This document shows, in pieces, positions 8,945 to 17,364 of a DNA stretch of 54,421 nucleotides. This DNA is from Lachnoclostridium sp. UBA3262 (GTDB taxonomy: Bacteria > Bacillota > Clostridia > Lachnospirales > Lachnospiraceae), in the NCBI GenBank assembly GCA_002362575.1, contig DEUM01000050.1, positions 1 to 54,421 on the forward strand, given 5' to 3'. The position numbers and the translations under genes are program-made. The notes under the pieces are model-generated. The model was not told the origin of the DNA and searched no databases. It was given only the letters and a program-made list of their open reading frames with translations. The first letter of the stretch is position 1; each line of letters begins with the position of its first letter.

Positions 8945-10072
8945 ATGACAATAGGAACTTTGTTTTTTGGACTCCTTTTTCTGATGGGATTGTTCATTTT
9001 CATTTTTTATCTCGAATTTGGTACAGTGGCGATTATGGGACTGTTACTTACCATACCGGTGTTCATGCTGCTGTTTTTAATTCTGTTGCGGTGCAAGGTT
9101 TCCGTGGAAGTAGATTCGAAAAATCCTCTCGCTGAAAAAGACGCCATTGACCGTCCGGCGCGTGCAGTCATTACGCTTTCTGTAGAAAATGGAAATGCGA
9201 TATTGCCGATTACGAAAGGAATCGCCAAGGTACGGTATGAGAATTATTTTTCCGGCGAGAAGGGAAAGAAACTCGTTCGATTTTCTGTGGATTCCGGGAA
9301 AAAGAGGGATAGGAGAATACCCATTGTAATGAATAACTGTGGGAATGTGGCAATTACGGTAGAGAAAGTACGCATTTATGATTACCTGAGTATTTTCGCA
9401 TGGACAGTTGGAAAGAATTTTGAGACGCAGAATGTACTTGTGCTTCCTCCGATAAAAGAGATGTATCTGGAAAATGACCGCTGGTATAATGAGACAAATG
9501 AAGACAGCGACCGTTTTTCTGTTTATAAAAAAGGGGATGATCCCTCTGAGATTTTCAATATCCGCGAGTTTATGGATGGAGATAAGATTCAGCGGATTCA
9601 CTGGAAGCTCAGCAGTAAAACAGGAAGCCTTATGGTGAAAGAAGGAAGCCTGCCGCTCATGAAGGCAATCCACATTTTTATTGATTTGTGTGTGGAAGGT
9701 GTAAAGGAAGAACGGTATCGGAATATGAATCTGCTTGTGCAGGGAATATATTCTGTCTCTATGTTTATGATTGAGCATGGAATTCCACAAAAGTTTATCT
9801 GGTACGATATGGGAAATGAAATTGTTCAGGAGCGCATGGTAGAGCACGAAGAAGAATTGTTCTGGATGTTTCAAGATTTGTTTAAATGCCGGACGACGAA
9901 GGATGCGGACCAGCTTGTGGAGGCTTATCTCGCATGGGAAGAAGGGCTGGCATTGGAGTCGGCCATGTATCTTACAGTATGCGACCATGGAGATTTAAGT
10001 AACAGTGGTCTGGTCAGGGACCGCTTGGAAGTGATAGACTTACGAGGTGAAGGACTTGAGGACGAAGAATAA
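8945..10072 (+). CDS. DUF58 domain membrane protein
   Basis: A 375-residue protein with two N-terminal hydrophobic segments (about residues 5-25 and 28-50) and a cytoplasmic DUF58 domain. The hallmark is FNIREFMDGDKIQRIHWKLS (about residues 199-218), followed by GSLMVKE. DUF58 proteins resemble von Willebrand factor A domains and are encoded with MoxR ATPases, as here (11-base gap). An AAAGGAGG lies just upstream of ATG8945. Its end overlaps the next gene by 26 bases. Confidence 0.92.
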   Translation: MTIGTLFFGLLFLMGLFIFIFYLEFGTVAIMGLLLTIPVFMLLFLILLRCKVSVEVDSKNPLAEKDAIDRPARAVITLSVENGNAILPITKGIAKVRYENYFSGEKGKKLVRFSVDSGKKRDRRIPIVMNNCGNVAITVEKVRIYDYLSIFAWTVGKNFETQNVLVLPPIKEMYLENDRWYNETNEDSDRFSVYKKGDDPSEIFNIREFMDGDKIQRIHWKLSSKTGSLMVKEGSLPLMKAIHIFIDLCVEGVKEERYRNMNLLVQGIYSVSMFMIEHGIPQKFIWYDMGNEIVQERMVEHEEELFWMFQDLFKCRTTKDADQLVEAYLAWEEGLALESAMYLTVCDHGDLSNSGLVRDRLEVIDLRGEGLEDEE

Positions 10073-12530
10073 CAAACTGTTTAATTTCATATTGGAATTT
10101 AGCCAGGTTCTGTTGGTGTTCCTCGGTATTTATTCGGCACTCATGTGTACAGTAATCAGTCTGGACTTAACGTTCGACAGGGGACTGTGTACCCTTATTA
10201 TGCTGCTTGCGTCGATTTTGTTCTATGGGCTGTTCACTGTGCTTGAAACATTTCGGAAGGGTAAGTTGTATGGAATATTAGGCATTACCGTCTTTTTCTT
10301 TCTGATAGGGCTACGGTTTTTCAGCGCTGTGCGAAAAGGAATCGTGACGATGGTAAATGCATTTCTGAAAGAGTTTATGAACTACACAGGGACAAATCTG
10401 TCGCTTTTATCTTATTCTGATTCCGAAAGTCTGAGTGTAAGGTTTTGTGTGACGTTAGTGTTAATTCTAGTTGGTGTATACCTGATAGCGATTGTCAGTG
10501 CGTTTTTCTACCGCAGACGCCGCTCGGCTGTTTTTATTGCTCTGACAGCACCGTTAGTAATGCTTCCTCTCGTGGTGGGGAGGCTTGGGTATTTTTCGAA
10601 TTTGTTCACCTATCTGATTGTAGCGATAGCGATTGTGGGGACGAGACACCTTCGGACGGATGCGACAGACCGGAGGATGAGACAGAAGCTGTCTCTATTG
10701 TTAATGATTATTGGTCTATTGTCCGGTGCTGTCTCATATGTCGTAATGCCGCCGGAGAAGTATGAGAGGAATGAAAATAAAATTGTTGAGACAAGGAATA
10801 CAGTTGTAGCACTTGCTTCGTGGGAATCTGGGGATGTATTTACATGGTTTAAGACATATTTTAATGGGGACTCCATTGATTACGGGGAAATCGGAAATAA
10901 AAAGGAGATTACTTATACAGGGGAAACAATGTTGAAAATTTCCGGCAGTGTCAACACGGAGCATGGTATGTATCTAAAAGGATATGTCGGTGATGTTTAT
11001 GAGGAAAATAAATGGTCCTCCCTTTTAGAGAATGAGAGCTACAAAGCGGATTTACAGGACTTGGACAGTGGCGGCGTTACACTGGATAACTGGCATGTAC
11101 AGCTGCGAAATGAGCTTGGAGACAGCGAGACAAGCGGTGCAAAGGGATTGTGGAATACAAGTCTGCTCCGCATCCGCAATATCGGGTTTGGCTATGGGAA
11201 TTATTTGATTCCGTATCTTCCGGCGGGGGCGTTTAAGTATGAGGAAAATGGACGTTCTGCCATTGATACGCCGGGGATTGACTATATTATAGAGTATTAT
11301 AATGTTTATCCGATTGTTTTACGAAGGGATTTACTGGCCGGTAATTATTCGCTGGCGAACGCTGTTTTTTGGGAAGGAAATAAAGAAGAACGGCAAAGGC
11401 TGACGGATTTTGCAAAGAGGCATTATCTTCAAGTACCGGACTCACTGAAGCAAGTGTGTGAGAATTTTAAAGCTTACCTGAAGCAGAATGAAGACTTATG
11501 GCAGCGGCTGGAACAGGGGAGGGTAAGTGAAAATGAATTGATAAAAGCGGTAAAAGAGTATATTATGAAAGATACAACATATACTCTGGCGCCGGGCAAG
11601 ACGCCGTCCGGCAGGGATACCGTAGAATATTTCTTAAACGAAAGCAAAAAGGGATATTGTGTATACTATGCGACAGCGGCGACCATTCTCCTGCGCAGCA
11701 TCGGTATTCCGGCGCGTTATGCGGAGGGCGTCTACATTTCGAAAGATAAGCTGGCAGATTGTACGGCGAATCACGAGATTGCAGTTCAAGATCAGGACGC
11801 CCATGCATGGGTTGAGGTTTATCAGGAGAATTATGGATTTGTCCCTTTAGAGGTAACGCCGGGAATCGGTGAGGATGAAGCAGGGGAATCCGATTATGTG
11901 AATGATGATCTGGATGAAGGGAAGGTGTCAAACCCGAATAACCCTTCCGACAAAAAGGATGATAAACCGAATGAAAAGCCTGAGGAGGTAACGCCGACGC
12001 CGGCTGTTACGGAAGTGCCGGAGGAGGATATGACCTTTGAGGATATTGACGGAAATGAGGATGAGCCGGAGGAAGAGATAAAGCCGGAACAGGAGCAGTC
12101 AAGGCTATCAAGGATTTTGCGTATTGTGCTGCAGGTAGTTATTATATTACTTTTGATTCTGGCAGTAGTGGAAGGGCAGAGGCGAATCCGTAAAAGAATT
12201 TTTGAGAAAAATTTAAAGACGCTCCGGATAAACAGACGAATCCGAATGGCATACCGTCATCTGGCGATTGTATTTTTTCAAAAGGGCGTGCTTTACCGTG
12301 GAGAGCCGGTTGCCGTATATGCGGCAAAGATTGCTAAGGCAATGGATATGCCAGAGGGAGAGATATACGAGTTTACTGCATTAGTATATCATGCCAGATT
12401 TGGACCGGAGGATATTACAGAAGAAGAAATGGCATCCTTCCGGATTATTTATGAAAATATTCGCAGAAAAGCTTATGAAAATGCGAGGATTTTAAGAAAA
12501 CTATATTATATGTATATTATGGTATTATAA
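10047..12530 (+). CDS. membrane protein with transglutaminase-like domain
   Basis: An 827-residue protein. There are about six hydrophobic segments in the first 230 residues, then an extracytoplasmic region with a transglutaminase/protease-like core. The probable catalytic Cys is in KGYCVYYAT (about residue 537) and His is in DAHAWVEVY (about 585), followed by VPLEVTPG, where Glu takes the place of the usual Asp. An acidic Pro/Glu linker and one more membrane segment (about residues 690-710) precede a cytoplasmic tail resembling DUF4129. It completes the MoxR-DUF58-transglutaminase trio. Start GTG10047 overlaps the DUF58 gene. Confidence 0.9.
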   Translation: MKDLRTKNNKLFNFILEFSQVLLVFLGIYSALMCTVISLDLTFDRGLCTLIMLLASILFYGLFTVLETFRKGKLYGILGITVFFFLIGLRFFSAVRKGIVTMVNAFLKEFMNYTGTNLSLLSYSDSESLSVRFCVTLVLILVGVYLIAIVSAFFYRRRRSAVFIALTAPLVMLPLVVGRLGYFSNLFTYLIVAIAIVGTRHLRTDATDRRMRQKLSLLLMIIGLLSGAVSYVVMPPEKYERNENKIVETRNTVVALASWESGDVFTWFKTYFNGDSIDYGEIGNKKEITYTGETMLKISGSVNTEHGMYLKGYVGDVYEENKWSSLLENESYKADLQDLDSGGVTLDNWHVQLRNELGDSETSGAKGLWNTSLLRIRNIGFGYGNYLIPYLPAGAFKYEENGRSAIDTPGIDYIIEYYNVYPIVLRRDLLAGNYSLANAVFWEGNKEERQRLTDFAKRHYLQVPDSLKQVCENFKAYLKQNEDLWQRLEQGRVSENELIKAVKEYIMKDTTYTLAPGKTPSGRDTVEYFLNESKKGYCVYYATAATILLRSIGIPARYAEGVYISKDKLADCTANHEIAVQDQDAHAWVEVYQENYGFVPLEVTPGIGEDEAGESDYVNDDLDEGKVSNPNNPSDKKDDKPNEKPEEVTPTPAVTEVPEEDMTFEDIDGNEDEPEEEIKPEQEQSRLSRILRIVLQVVIILLLILAVVEGQRRIRKRIFEKNLKTLRINRRIRMAYRHLAIVFFQKGVLYRGEPVAVYAAKIAKAMDMPEGEIYEFTALVYHARFGPEDITEEEMASFRIIYENIRRKAYENARILRKLYYMYIMVL

Positions 12531-12543
12531 AGGAGGAATTGAC

Positions 12544-13158
12544 GTGTTAAAGAAAACATATGAAAAGGTGAATGAATTATTTGAAAAGGCAAACGGTTAT
12601 CTGCCAACAAGGACGCTGCTAGATAACAAAATTACGACGATTCAGATTCGTGCTATGTTGGAAGAAGGAAAAATCGAGAGGGTTTCCCACGGTCACTACT
12701 GGAATCTGATGAGTGGCAGGAAGAAGCCGGAAAATTACAAAATGCTGGAAGCGTGTATGACAAATCCGAAGGCGGTAATCTGTTCTCTCAGCGCCTGCTA
12801 CTATCATGGTCTTCTGAAGGATGAGCCGGAACGCCTATGTATTGCAACTGCGCGTACAGACCGTGGTGGTATGAAACTGACCTTTCCTGTTTCAAGACAT
12901 TATTTTTCCGTACAGTCTTTTAACGAGGATGTCATAGAGGTTGAGACGAAATACGGAAATTTCAAAGTATATGATGTGGACAGGAGTGTGTGCGACTGTA
13001 TCCGGCTGGAAAAAGAAATCGGCCATGACACACTGGAGCTGGTATTGGAAGGCTATGCCGGCTATAAGAAAAGAAAACCTGAGCATCTTCTGGATTATGC
13101 GGACAGAATGAGGTTTGGAAAAATAGCGAGAGAGTATTTGGAATCAAAGAATATTTGA
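12544..13158 (+). CDS. AbiEi-like winged-helix protein, orphan
   Basis: A 204-residue protein that resembles type IV toxin-antitoxin AbiEi antitoxins: an N-terminal winged-helix half (YLPTRTLLDN, GKIERVSHGHYWNL) followed by a domain with CSLSACYYHGL and VYDVDRSVCDCIR. AbiEi proteins repress their own operon. No AbiEii nucleotidyltransferase toxin gene is present on either side; the neighbours are membrane proteins. It may have become a stand-alone transcription factor. GTG12544 follows AAAGGAGG and lies 13 bases after the transglutaminase gene. Confidence 0.8.
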   Translation: MLKKTYEKVNELFEKANGYLPTRTLLDNKITTIQIRAMLEEGKIERVSHGHYWNLMSGRKKPENYKMLEACMTNPKAVICSLSACYYHGLLKDEPERLCIATARTDRGGMKLTFPVSRHYFSVQSFNEDVIEVETKYGNFKVYDVDRSVCDCIRLEKEIGHDTLELVLEGYAGYKKRKPEHLLDYADRMRFGKIAREYLESKNI

Positions 13159-13175
13159 AAGGTGTGTAGATCGTT

Positions 13176-13547
13176 ATGGACAGAAGCCAGAGAGTCCGCA
13201 GGGTGCTTTGCATTACGGGTGTGTTAGCGGCGATACTGTCCGGGTATTATCTGCTTGTATCAATGACGCCGATTGTGATTCCGTGTGTATTCCATGAGAT
13301 TACCGGGCTTTTATGTCCGGGTTGCGGCGTGACAAGGATGTTGCTTGCCATAAGCCGTGGAGAATTTGTGGAGGCCTTCGGATACAATCCGGCGTTATTT
13401 GTTTTGCTGCCTGTACTCGCAGCAGATTTATGTTGGTGCACATATTTGTATATACGTTACGGCAGGGTAAAGAGCCGGATTCATTCCGCTGTTATGTGGA
13501 CGGCAATTGTTATCCTGCTTGTGTTTGGCGTATGGAGAAATTTTTGA
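13176..13547 (+). CDS. DUF2752 small membrane protein
   Basis: A 123-residue protein with three hydrophobic segments (about residues 8-30, 68-88, 100-120). The DUF2752 signature is visible as FHEITGLLCPGCGVTRM (the CPxCGxTR core) followed by FVEAFGYNP. Function is unknown in the whole family. It is in line with the AbiEi-like gene (17-base gap) and the metallophosphoesterase (27-base gap), suggesting one transcript. Confidence 0.88.
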   Translation: MDRSQRVRRVLCITGVLAAILSGYYLLVSMTPIVIPCVFHEITGLLCPGCGVTRMLLAISRGEFVEAFGYNPALFVLLPVLAADLCWCTYLYIRYGRVKSRIHSAVMWTAIVILLVFGVWRNF

Positions 13548-13574
13548 TATTGGAGATGACAGGAGGAACAGAAT

Positions 13575-14699
13575 ATGCGGTTGATGTTTTTAATTATGAT
13601 GCTGACAATGATACCAGTCGGAATATTCTTTTACTTTTATTATCAGAGAACGATTTTATTTTGGAGCGGAAAAGAAAAAAACCGCATCATAGTGATTATC
13701 AGTATTCTGCTGGCAGTCTGTACCGGAGCGGCATGTGCAAATATGTTTTACACTCCGGCACTGGTTTTTCTACACGTGGCGGCGGTTCAGCTTGTTCTGC
13801 AGCTTATTTACCTGCTTATCCGGAAAGTGAAAAAGGAATGGGCGGAGGATAAGTCAGTGGTTGACCGGATTTACCGATGCGGGCTTGTGCCATGGCTGGT
13901 AATGGCCGTGATTCTCAGCTACGGATATTTTCATATGAGTGATGTAAGACTGAAGGAATATACAGTAGAGACGGAAAAAAATATAGCGTCCGGCGGAGAA
14001 GATGGCTATAAAATAGCTATGTTTTCAGATTTGCATTTTGGGACAACCATGGACACGGCAAGGCTGAAGGAGTATTGTGATAAAATATCTGCAGCAAAGC
14101 CGGATATCATAGTGCTGTGTGGTGATATTGTCGATGAACGGACAACAAAGGAAGAAATGACCGAGGCGATGAAGGTAATGGGGAGTATGCAGAGCCGGTT
14201 CGGGATATACTATGTCTTTGGGAATCATGACTCGGCCATGTATGCATCAAAACCACCGTTTACTGTGGAGGAACTGAAAAAACAACTGACGACGAATGGG
14301 ATTCATATTTTATCGGATGAGGCAGTGGATATAGATGAAAATTTAGTTTTGGCAGGACGTCTCGACAGAGGATTTACAGGCAGCGACAACCGAAAACCGA
14401 CCGAAGAAATTTTGAAAAATATCGATAAAAATAAATATGTGGTCATGCTCGACCATCAGCCGGTCGCTTTCGAAGAAAATGAAAAAAATGGTGTGGATTT
14501 GCAGTTATCCGGGCATACACATGGCGGACAAATCTGGCCGGTCGGACTGATTAGCAGTATACTTGGATTTGGGGAATTAAATTATGGGGAAAGGGAGATT
14601 GGGAAGTTTCATGTCATTGTTTCTTCCGGCATTGCCGGATGGGGATATCCAATCCGGACGGGAGCGGATTCGGAGTATCTGTTAATCCATATTGTCTGA
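13575..14699 (+). CDS. membrane-anchored metallophosphoesterase
   Basis: A 374-residue calcineurin-like phosphoesterase. Three to four N-terminal hydrophobic segments (to about residue 130) precede the catalytic domain with SDLHFG (dinuclear metal ligands), CGDIVDE, GNHDS, MLDHQP and SGHTHGGQIWP. It matches the YkoQ/YaeI-type family that is anchored to the membrane; substrates there are usually phosphodiesters such as UDP-diacylglucosamine-like lipids, but this one is unassigned. ATG13575 has AGGAGG eight bases upstream. Repeat copy A starts five bases after the stop. Confidence 0.92.
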   Translation: MRLMFLIMMLTMIPVGIFFYFYYQRTILFWSGKEKNRIIVIISILLAVCTGAACANMFYTPALVFLHVAAVQLVLQLIYLLIRKVKKEWAEDKSVVDRIYRCGLVPWLVMAVILSYGYFHMSDVRLKEYTVETEKNIASGGEDGYKIAMFSDLHFGTTMDTARLKEYCDKISAAKPDIIVLCGDIVDERTTKEEMTEAMKVMGSMQSRFGIYYVFGNHDSAMYASKPPFTVEELKKQLTTNGIHILSDEAVDIDENLVLAGRLDRGFTGSDNRKPTEEILKNIDKNKYVVMLDHQPVAFEENEKNGVDLQLSGHTHGGQIWPVGLISSILGFGELNYGEREIGKFHVIVSSGIAGWGYPIRTGADSEYLLIHIV

Positions 14700-14703
14700 T
14701 AAT

Positions 14704-15283
14704 GCCGAGTCGAGCTCATGATAATCGTTTCATCCTTTATGTTATTAAGGCGGCGAGTATCCTATGGTTTCTTGTCGTTACGTCACTCCCCGAAAAATAT
14801 TGTTTCCCTTGTTTGCAAATATGCCGCCCGAGCATTGTCTAAGATGTCTGCTGTCACTTGTCCTGCCTTTTGTCAGTGCGTTCTCACTAAAGCCGCCACG
14901 CAGCGGTACAAATGCACCACTAGAGTCAGTCACATTACATTGCGGGCAGATGCGAAGCATCCATTTATGAAAGAAGGATGAAAAAAACAAATATATTTAT
15001 TTTTGACATCCTTCTTTCATAAATGTGCACCTTTGGTGCTGCCCGCAGTAATTGGTAACTGAGGTGGTGCATAAGGACCGGCGGGCGGCAACGCTGTCAA
15101 AAGGCAGGACAAGCGACAATGCAGACAACGAGTTTAGCGAAGGGCGGCGGAAGATTTTTGCTAACAAAGGAAACAATTTATTTTTCGCAGGGAGTGATGT
15201 CCCAGCAAGAAACGGTAGGATATCCGCCGCATAACCGCAAAGGATTAAGCAATTGCCTTGTGTTGGAATGAGTGCGACTCGGC
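14704..15283. repeat. large palindromic repeat, copy A (580 bp)
   Basis: An imperfect inverted repeat spans this gap. The outermost ends are GCCGAGTCG (14704-14712) and CGACTCGGC (15275-15283). Inside, GGCGGCGAGTATCCTA near 14750 pairs with GTAGGATATCCGCCGC near 15215, and TGCGGGCAG near 14940 pairs with CTGCCCGCA near 15040. The middle holds a further perfect hairpin (about 14957-15026). The same blocks recur at 50776-51161 in opposite orientation and, as a solo end, at 495-545. Short open frames here are not supported as genes because both arms encode unrelated peptides. It may be a non-autonomous mobile element or a structured RNA. Confidence 0.8.
14957..15026. repeat. nested hairpin in the centre of palindromic copy A
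   Basis: CATTTATGAAAGAAGGATG is followed by an AT-rich loop and the exact reverse complement CATCCTTCTTTCATAAATG. It is absent from copy B, so it was inserted into or lost from the palindrome centre. Confidence 0.75.
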
Positions 15284-15362
15284 GATGTCAAGCTAACAAG
15301 GAAAAAGTAAGAATAGTAACATTGCTTTTGCAAATACTAAAGCAATAAGGAGGTATTTGCAG

Positions 15363-15602
15363 ATGAAGCAAGATGAGAAAGAGAAAAAAATTGATTATCA
15401 TGAATTTGAATTTGGGGAACAGATTGACAATCTGAATGCCTGTTCCACAACGGATTGCACCGGGTTAATCTGGCGTGCACCGCAAAACGAGGACGAATTG
15501 GAATCCTATAAGAATGTTTATGACTTTGAGCCGCCAAAGGTTGGAAAATTCAAAGGAAATGACCGCTGGCGCCACGAAGGGGATGCCAATACGAAAAAAT
15601 AA
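15363..15602 (+). CDS. small acidic protein, function unknown
   Basis: A 79-residue protein, highly charged, with a CSTTDC pair near residue 28 and a Trp-rich end (LIWRAP, DRWRHEG). No signal peptide or membrane segment is present. A strong AGGAGG at 15348-15353 is nine bases from ATG15363; the TTG at 15357 is too close. It stands between repeat copy A and spoVT. The good ribosome-binding site and biased composition support a real gene, but I do not recognise the family. Confidence 0.65.
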   Translation: MKQDEKEKKIDYHEFEFGEQIDNLNACSTTDCTGLIWRAPQNEDELESYKNVYDFEPPKVGKFKGNDRWRHEGDANTKK

Positions 15603-15726
15603 AACGGTTCGCATAAAATTCCTTTATTTACAAATAATAACTCCATATCCAGTTATCTTAATAGGATAACGGAAGACGAATAGCATATGTAAACTTATAA
15701 AAAATGTGTTAATGGAGGAAAAAGTA

Positions 15727-16272
15727 GTGAAGGCAACAGGAATTGTAAGGCGAATTGATGATTTGGGCAGAGTCGTTGTGCCAAAGGAGATTCGGAGAAC
15801 ACTCAGGATAAGAGAAGGAGATCCGCTGGAGATTTATACGAACCGTGAGGGCGGTATTATTCTTAAAAAATATTCGCCGATTGGTGAGTTAGGCGAGATT
15901 GCGGCTGAATTTGTAGAGGCAGTCGCACAGGTAACAAGGTGCACAGTGTGTGTGGCAGACCGTGATATGATTGTGGCGGCTGCGGGACCGAACAGGAAGG
16001 AGTTCGCGGGGAAAGATATCCATAGGGATTTAATTCAGTGTATTGAACGCCGGGAGACAGTTGTGGCAATGGATGCAGACGCCAGATTCTGCCAGGTAAC
16101 GGCAGATGAAGCAGAGGTATTTTCCGAAGCGGTAAGCACGATTTTGGCAGAAGGAGATGCTATTGGTGCGGTCATTCTTTTGTCGCGTGACATGGAGAGG
16201 GAATTCGCCGAATTTGAAGAAAAAATGGCTGTTTGCGGTGCGAATTTTCTCGGAAGGCAGATGGAACAGTAA
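15727..16272 (+). CDS. spoVT: stage V sporulation protein T, AbrB-family regulator
   Basis: Acts in the forespore under sigma-G control and tunes late sporulation and germination genes. The N-terminus is a typical AbrB/SpoVT swapped-hairpin DNA-binding domain (TGIVRRIDDLGRVVVPKEIR, IREGDPLEIY), followed by a GAF-like domain (residues about 55-180; CVADRDMIVA, AIGAVILLSRD). GTG15727 is eight bases from GGAGG and gives 181 residues, the usual SpoVT length; GTG15706 and ATG15712 upstream lack a site. It opens the sporulation/division block that continues with hup, yabP and divIC. Confidence 0.94.
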   Translation: MKATGIVRRIDDLGRVVVPKEIRRTLRIREGDPLEIYTNREGGIILKKYSPIGELGEIAAEFVEAVAQVTRCTVCVADRDMIVAAAGPNRKEFAGKDIHRDLIQCIERRETVVAMDADARFCQVTADEAEVFSEAVSTILAEGDAIGAVILLSRDMEREFAEFEEKMAVCGANFLGRQMEQ

Positions 16273-16309
16273 AAAAATCCCAAAAATGTAGGAGAAAACG
16301 AGAAAAACC

Positions 16310-16342
16310 TTGACAAACTGCCTAAAAAAGGTTATATATAAT
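16310..16342 (+). promoter_or_regulatory. promoter of hup
   Basis: TTGACA at 16310-16315 is followed by TATATA at 16333-16338 (17-base spacer), overlapping TATAAT at 16337-16342. Confidence 0.7.
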
Positions 16343-16395
16343 GTTATAGGTTATTCATAAAATCTAGTAAATAATTTTTGAGGAGGATATAATCC

Positions 16396-16671
16396 ATGAA
16401 TAAGACTGAATTAGTAGCAGCAATGGCTGAGAAAGCATCCCTGTCTAAGAAAGATGCTGAAGGCGCTTTGAAAGCTTTCATCGACGTAGTAACTGATGAG
16501 TTGAAGAAAGGCGAGAAGGTACAGTTAGTTGGTTTTGGTTCTTTCGAGGTTACAGAGAGAGCAGCAAGAGAGGGTATCAATCCTTTAACAAAGAAACCTA
16601 TGAGTATCCCTGCTTCGAAGGCTCCTAAATTCAAAGCTGGTCGAGGCTTAAAGGATGCTGTGAACGCATAA
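16396..16671 (+). CDS. hup: HU-family DNA-binding protein
   Basis: A 91-residue histone-like HU protein that bends and compacts DNA as a dimer. MNKTELVAAMAEKA starts the helical dimerisation part, and GFGSFEVTERAAREGINP is the classical beta-arm entry, with proline at the arm tip region (NPLTKKPMSIPASKAPKF). AGGAGG sits upstream of ATG16396. Codons are the preferred ones of a highly expressed gene, unlike its neighbours. It has its own promoter and a strong terminator. Confidence 0.97.
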   Translation: MNKTELVAAMAEKASLSKKDAEGALKAFIDVVTDELKKGEKVQLVGFGSFEVTERAAREGINPLTKKPMSIPASKAPKFKAGRGLKDAVNA

Positions 16672-16697
16672 ATTTGTATACGGCATATGGATTATAG

Positions 16698-16732
16698 ACA
16701 CTCTCTTGTCTCAGACAAGGGAGTGTTTTTTT
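16698..16732 (+). terminator. Rho-independent terminator of hup
   Basis: ACACTCTCTTGTC (16698-16710) pairs with GACAAGGGAGTGT (16714-16726) around a three-base loop and is followed by a run of T. Confidence 0.88.
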
Positions 16733-16759
16733 GGACAAGATGAAAGGGAGGATAAAATT

Positions 16760-16999
16760 ATGCGATTAGACAAGTATCTGAAGGTATCGCGGCTGATTAA
16801 GCGGCGTACCGTGGCAAACGAGGCATGTGATGCCGGGCGCATCATGGTAAACGATAAGGTAGCAAAGGCATCCCTGAATGTAAAACCCGGTGATGTGATT
16901 GAGATTCAGTTCGGAAATAAAAATACGAAGGTAGAAGTGCTGAGTGTTGAGGAGACATATAAAAAGGATGAGGCAAAGGAGCTGTACAAGTATCTATAG
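16760..16999 (+). CDS. rqcP: RqcP (Hsp15-like S4 domain RNA-binding protein)
   Basis: A 79-residue S4-domain protein (MRLDKYLKVSRLIKRRTVA, DAGRIMVND, VKPGDVIEIQFG). In Firmicutes this small protein binds the obstructed 50S subunit with RqcH during ribosome-associated quality control and helps C-terminal alanine tailing. ATG16760 follows AAAGGGAGG; the longer frame from 16706 runs through the hup terminator and is rejected. The position between hup and yabP is the conserved one in spore formers. Confidence 0.92.
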   Translation: MRLDKYLKVSRLIKRRTVANEACDAGRIMVNDKVAKASLNVKPGDVIEIQFGNKNTKVEVLSVEETYKKDEAKELYKYL

Positions 17000-17076
17000 C
17001 TTATCCGGTATCATTTGTAATGAAAGTGAGATAAGCCGCATATATTTACCATAGAATGTTGGAAGGGATGGTAAGT

Positions 17077-17364
17077 ATGGTACAGGAGCAGCCTCGGAAG
17101 CAGATGGGACAAAAGCTGGTAATGCAGGACCGTGAAAGGGTGGAGTTGACTGGTGTTACGGAAGTAATCTCCTTTGACAATAAAGAAATTTTTTTGGAAA
17201 CGACAGAGGGAGCAGTAAAGTTTGGAGGGGAGAATCTCCACGTAAAGCGCTTGACGCTGGAACGGGGAGAGGTGGAGCTGGAAGGGAGAATAAATGAATT
17301 CAGCTACCATGAATCCCAAAAGGATAAAACGGCGGGAAGTATGCTTAGCCGTCTCTTTCGCTGA
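17077..17364 (+). CDS. yabP: sporulation protein YabP
   Basis: A 95-residue protein of the YabP/YqfC family. The core is RERVELTGVTEVISFDNKEI and LETTEGAVKFGGENLHVKRL, typical for this spore-associated fold. YabP is under sigma-E control in Bacillus and needed for efficient spore maturation. ATG17077 follows GGAAGGG; ATG17056 and ATG17068 are weaker candidates. Its stop overlaps the start of yabQ by one base. Confidence 0.9.
   Translation: MVQEQPRKQMGQKLVMQDRERVELTGVTEVISFDNKEIFLETTEGAVKFGGENLHVKRLTLERGEVELEGRINEFSYHESQKDKTAGSMLSRLFR

Noticed and set aside
9077..9988. Long reverse-strand frame (303 residues) opposite the DUF58 gene
   Set aside because: It lies fully antisense to a gene with clear family motifs and is rich in His, Ile, Leu and Arg as expected of a shadow.
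12544..13547. A complete AbiE toxin-antitoxin pair
   Set aside because: Only the AbiEi-like half is present; the next gene is a DUF2752 membrane protein, not a nucleotidyltransferase.
14718..15234. Short open frames in palindromic repeat copy A
   Set aside because: They lie in inverted arms, have no ribosome sites, and their similarity to frames in copy B follows from the DNA repeat, not from protein selection.
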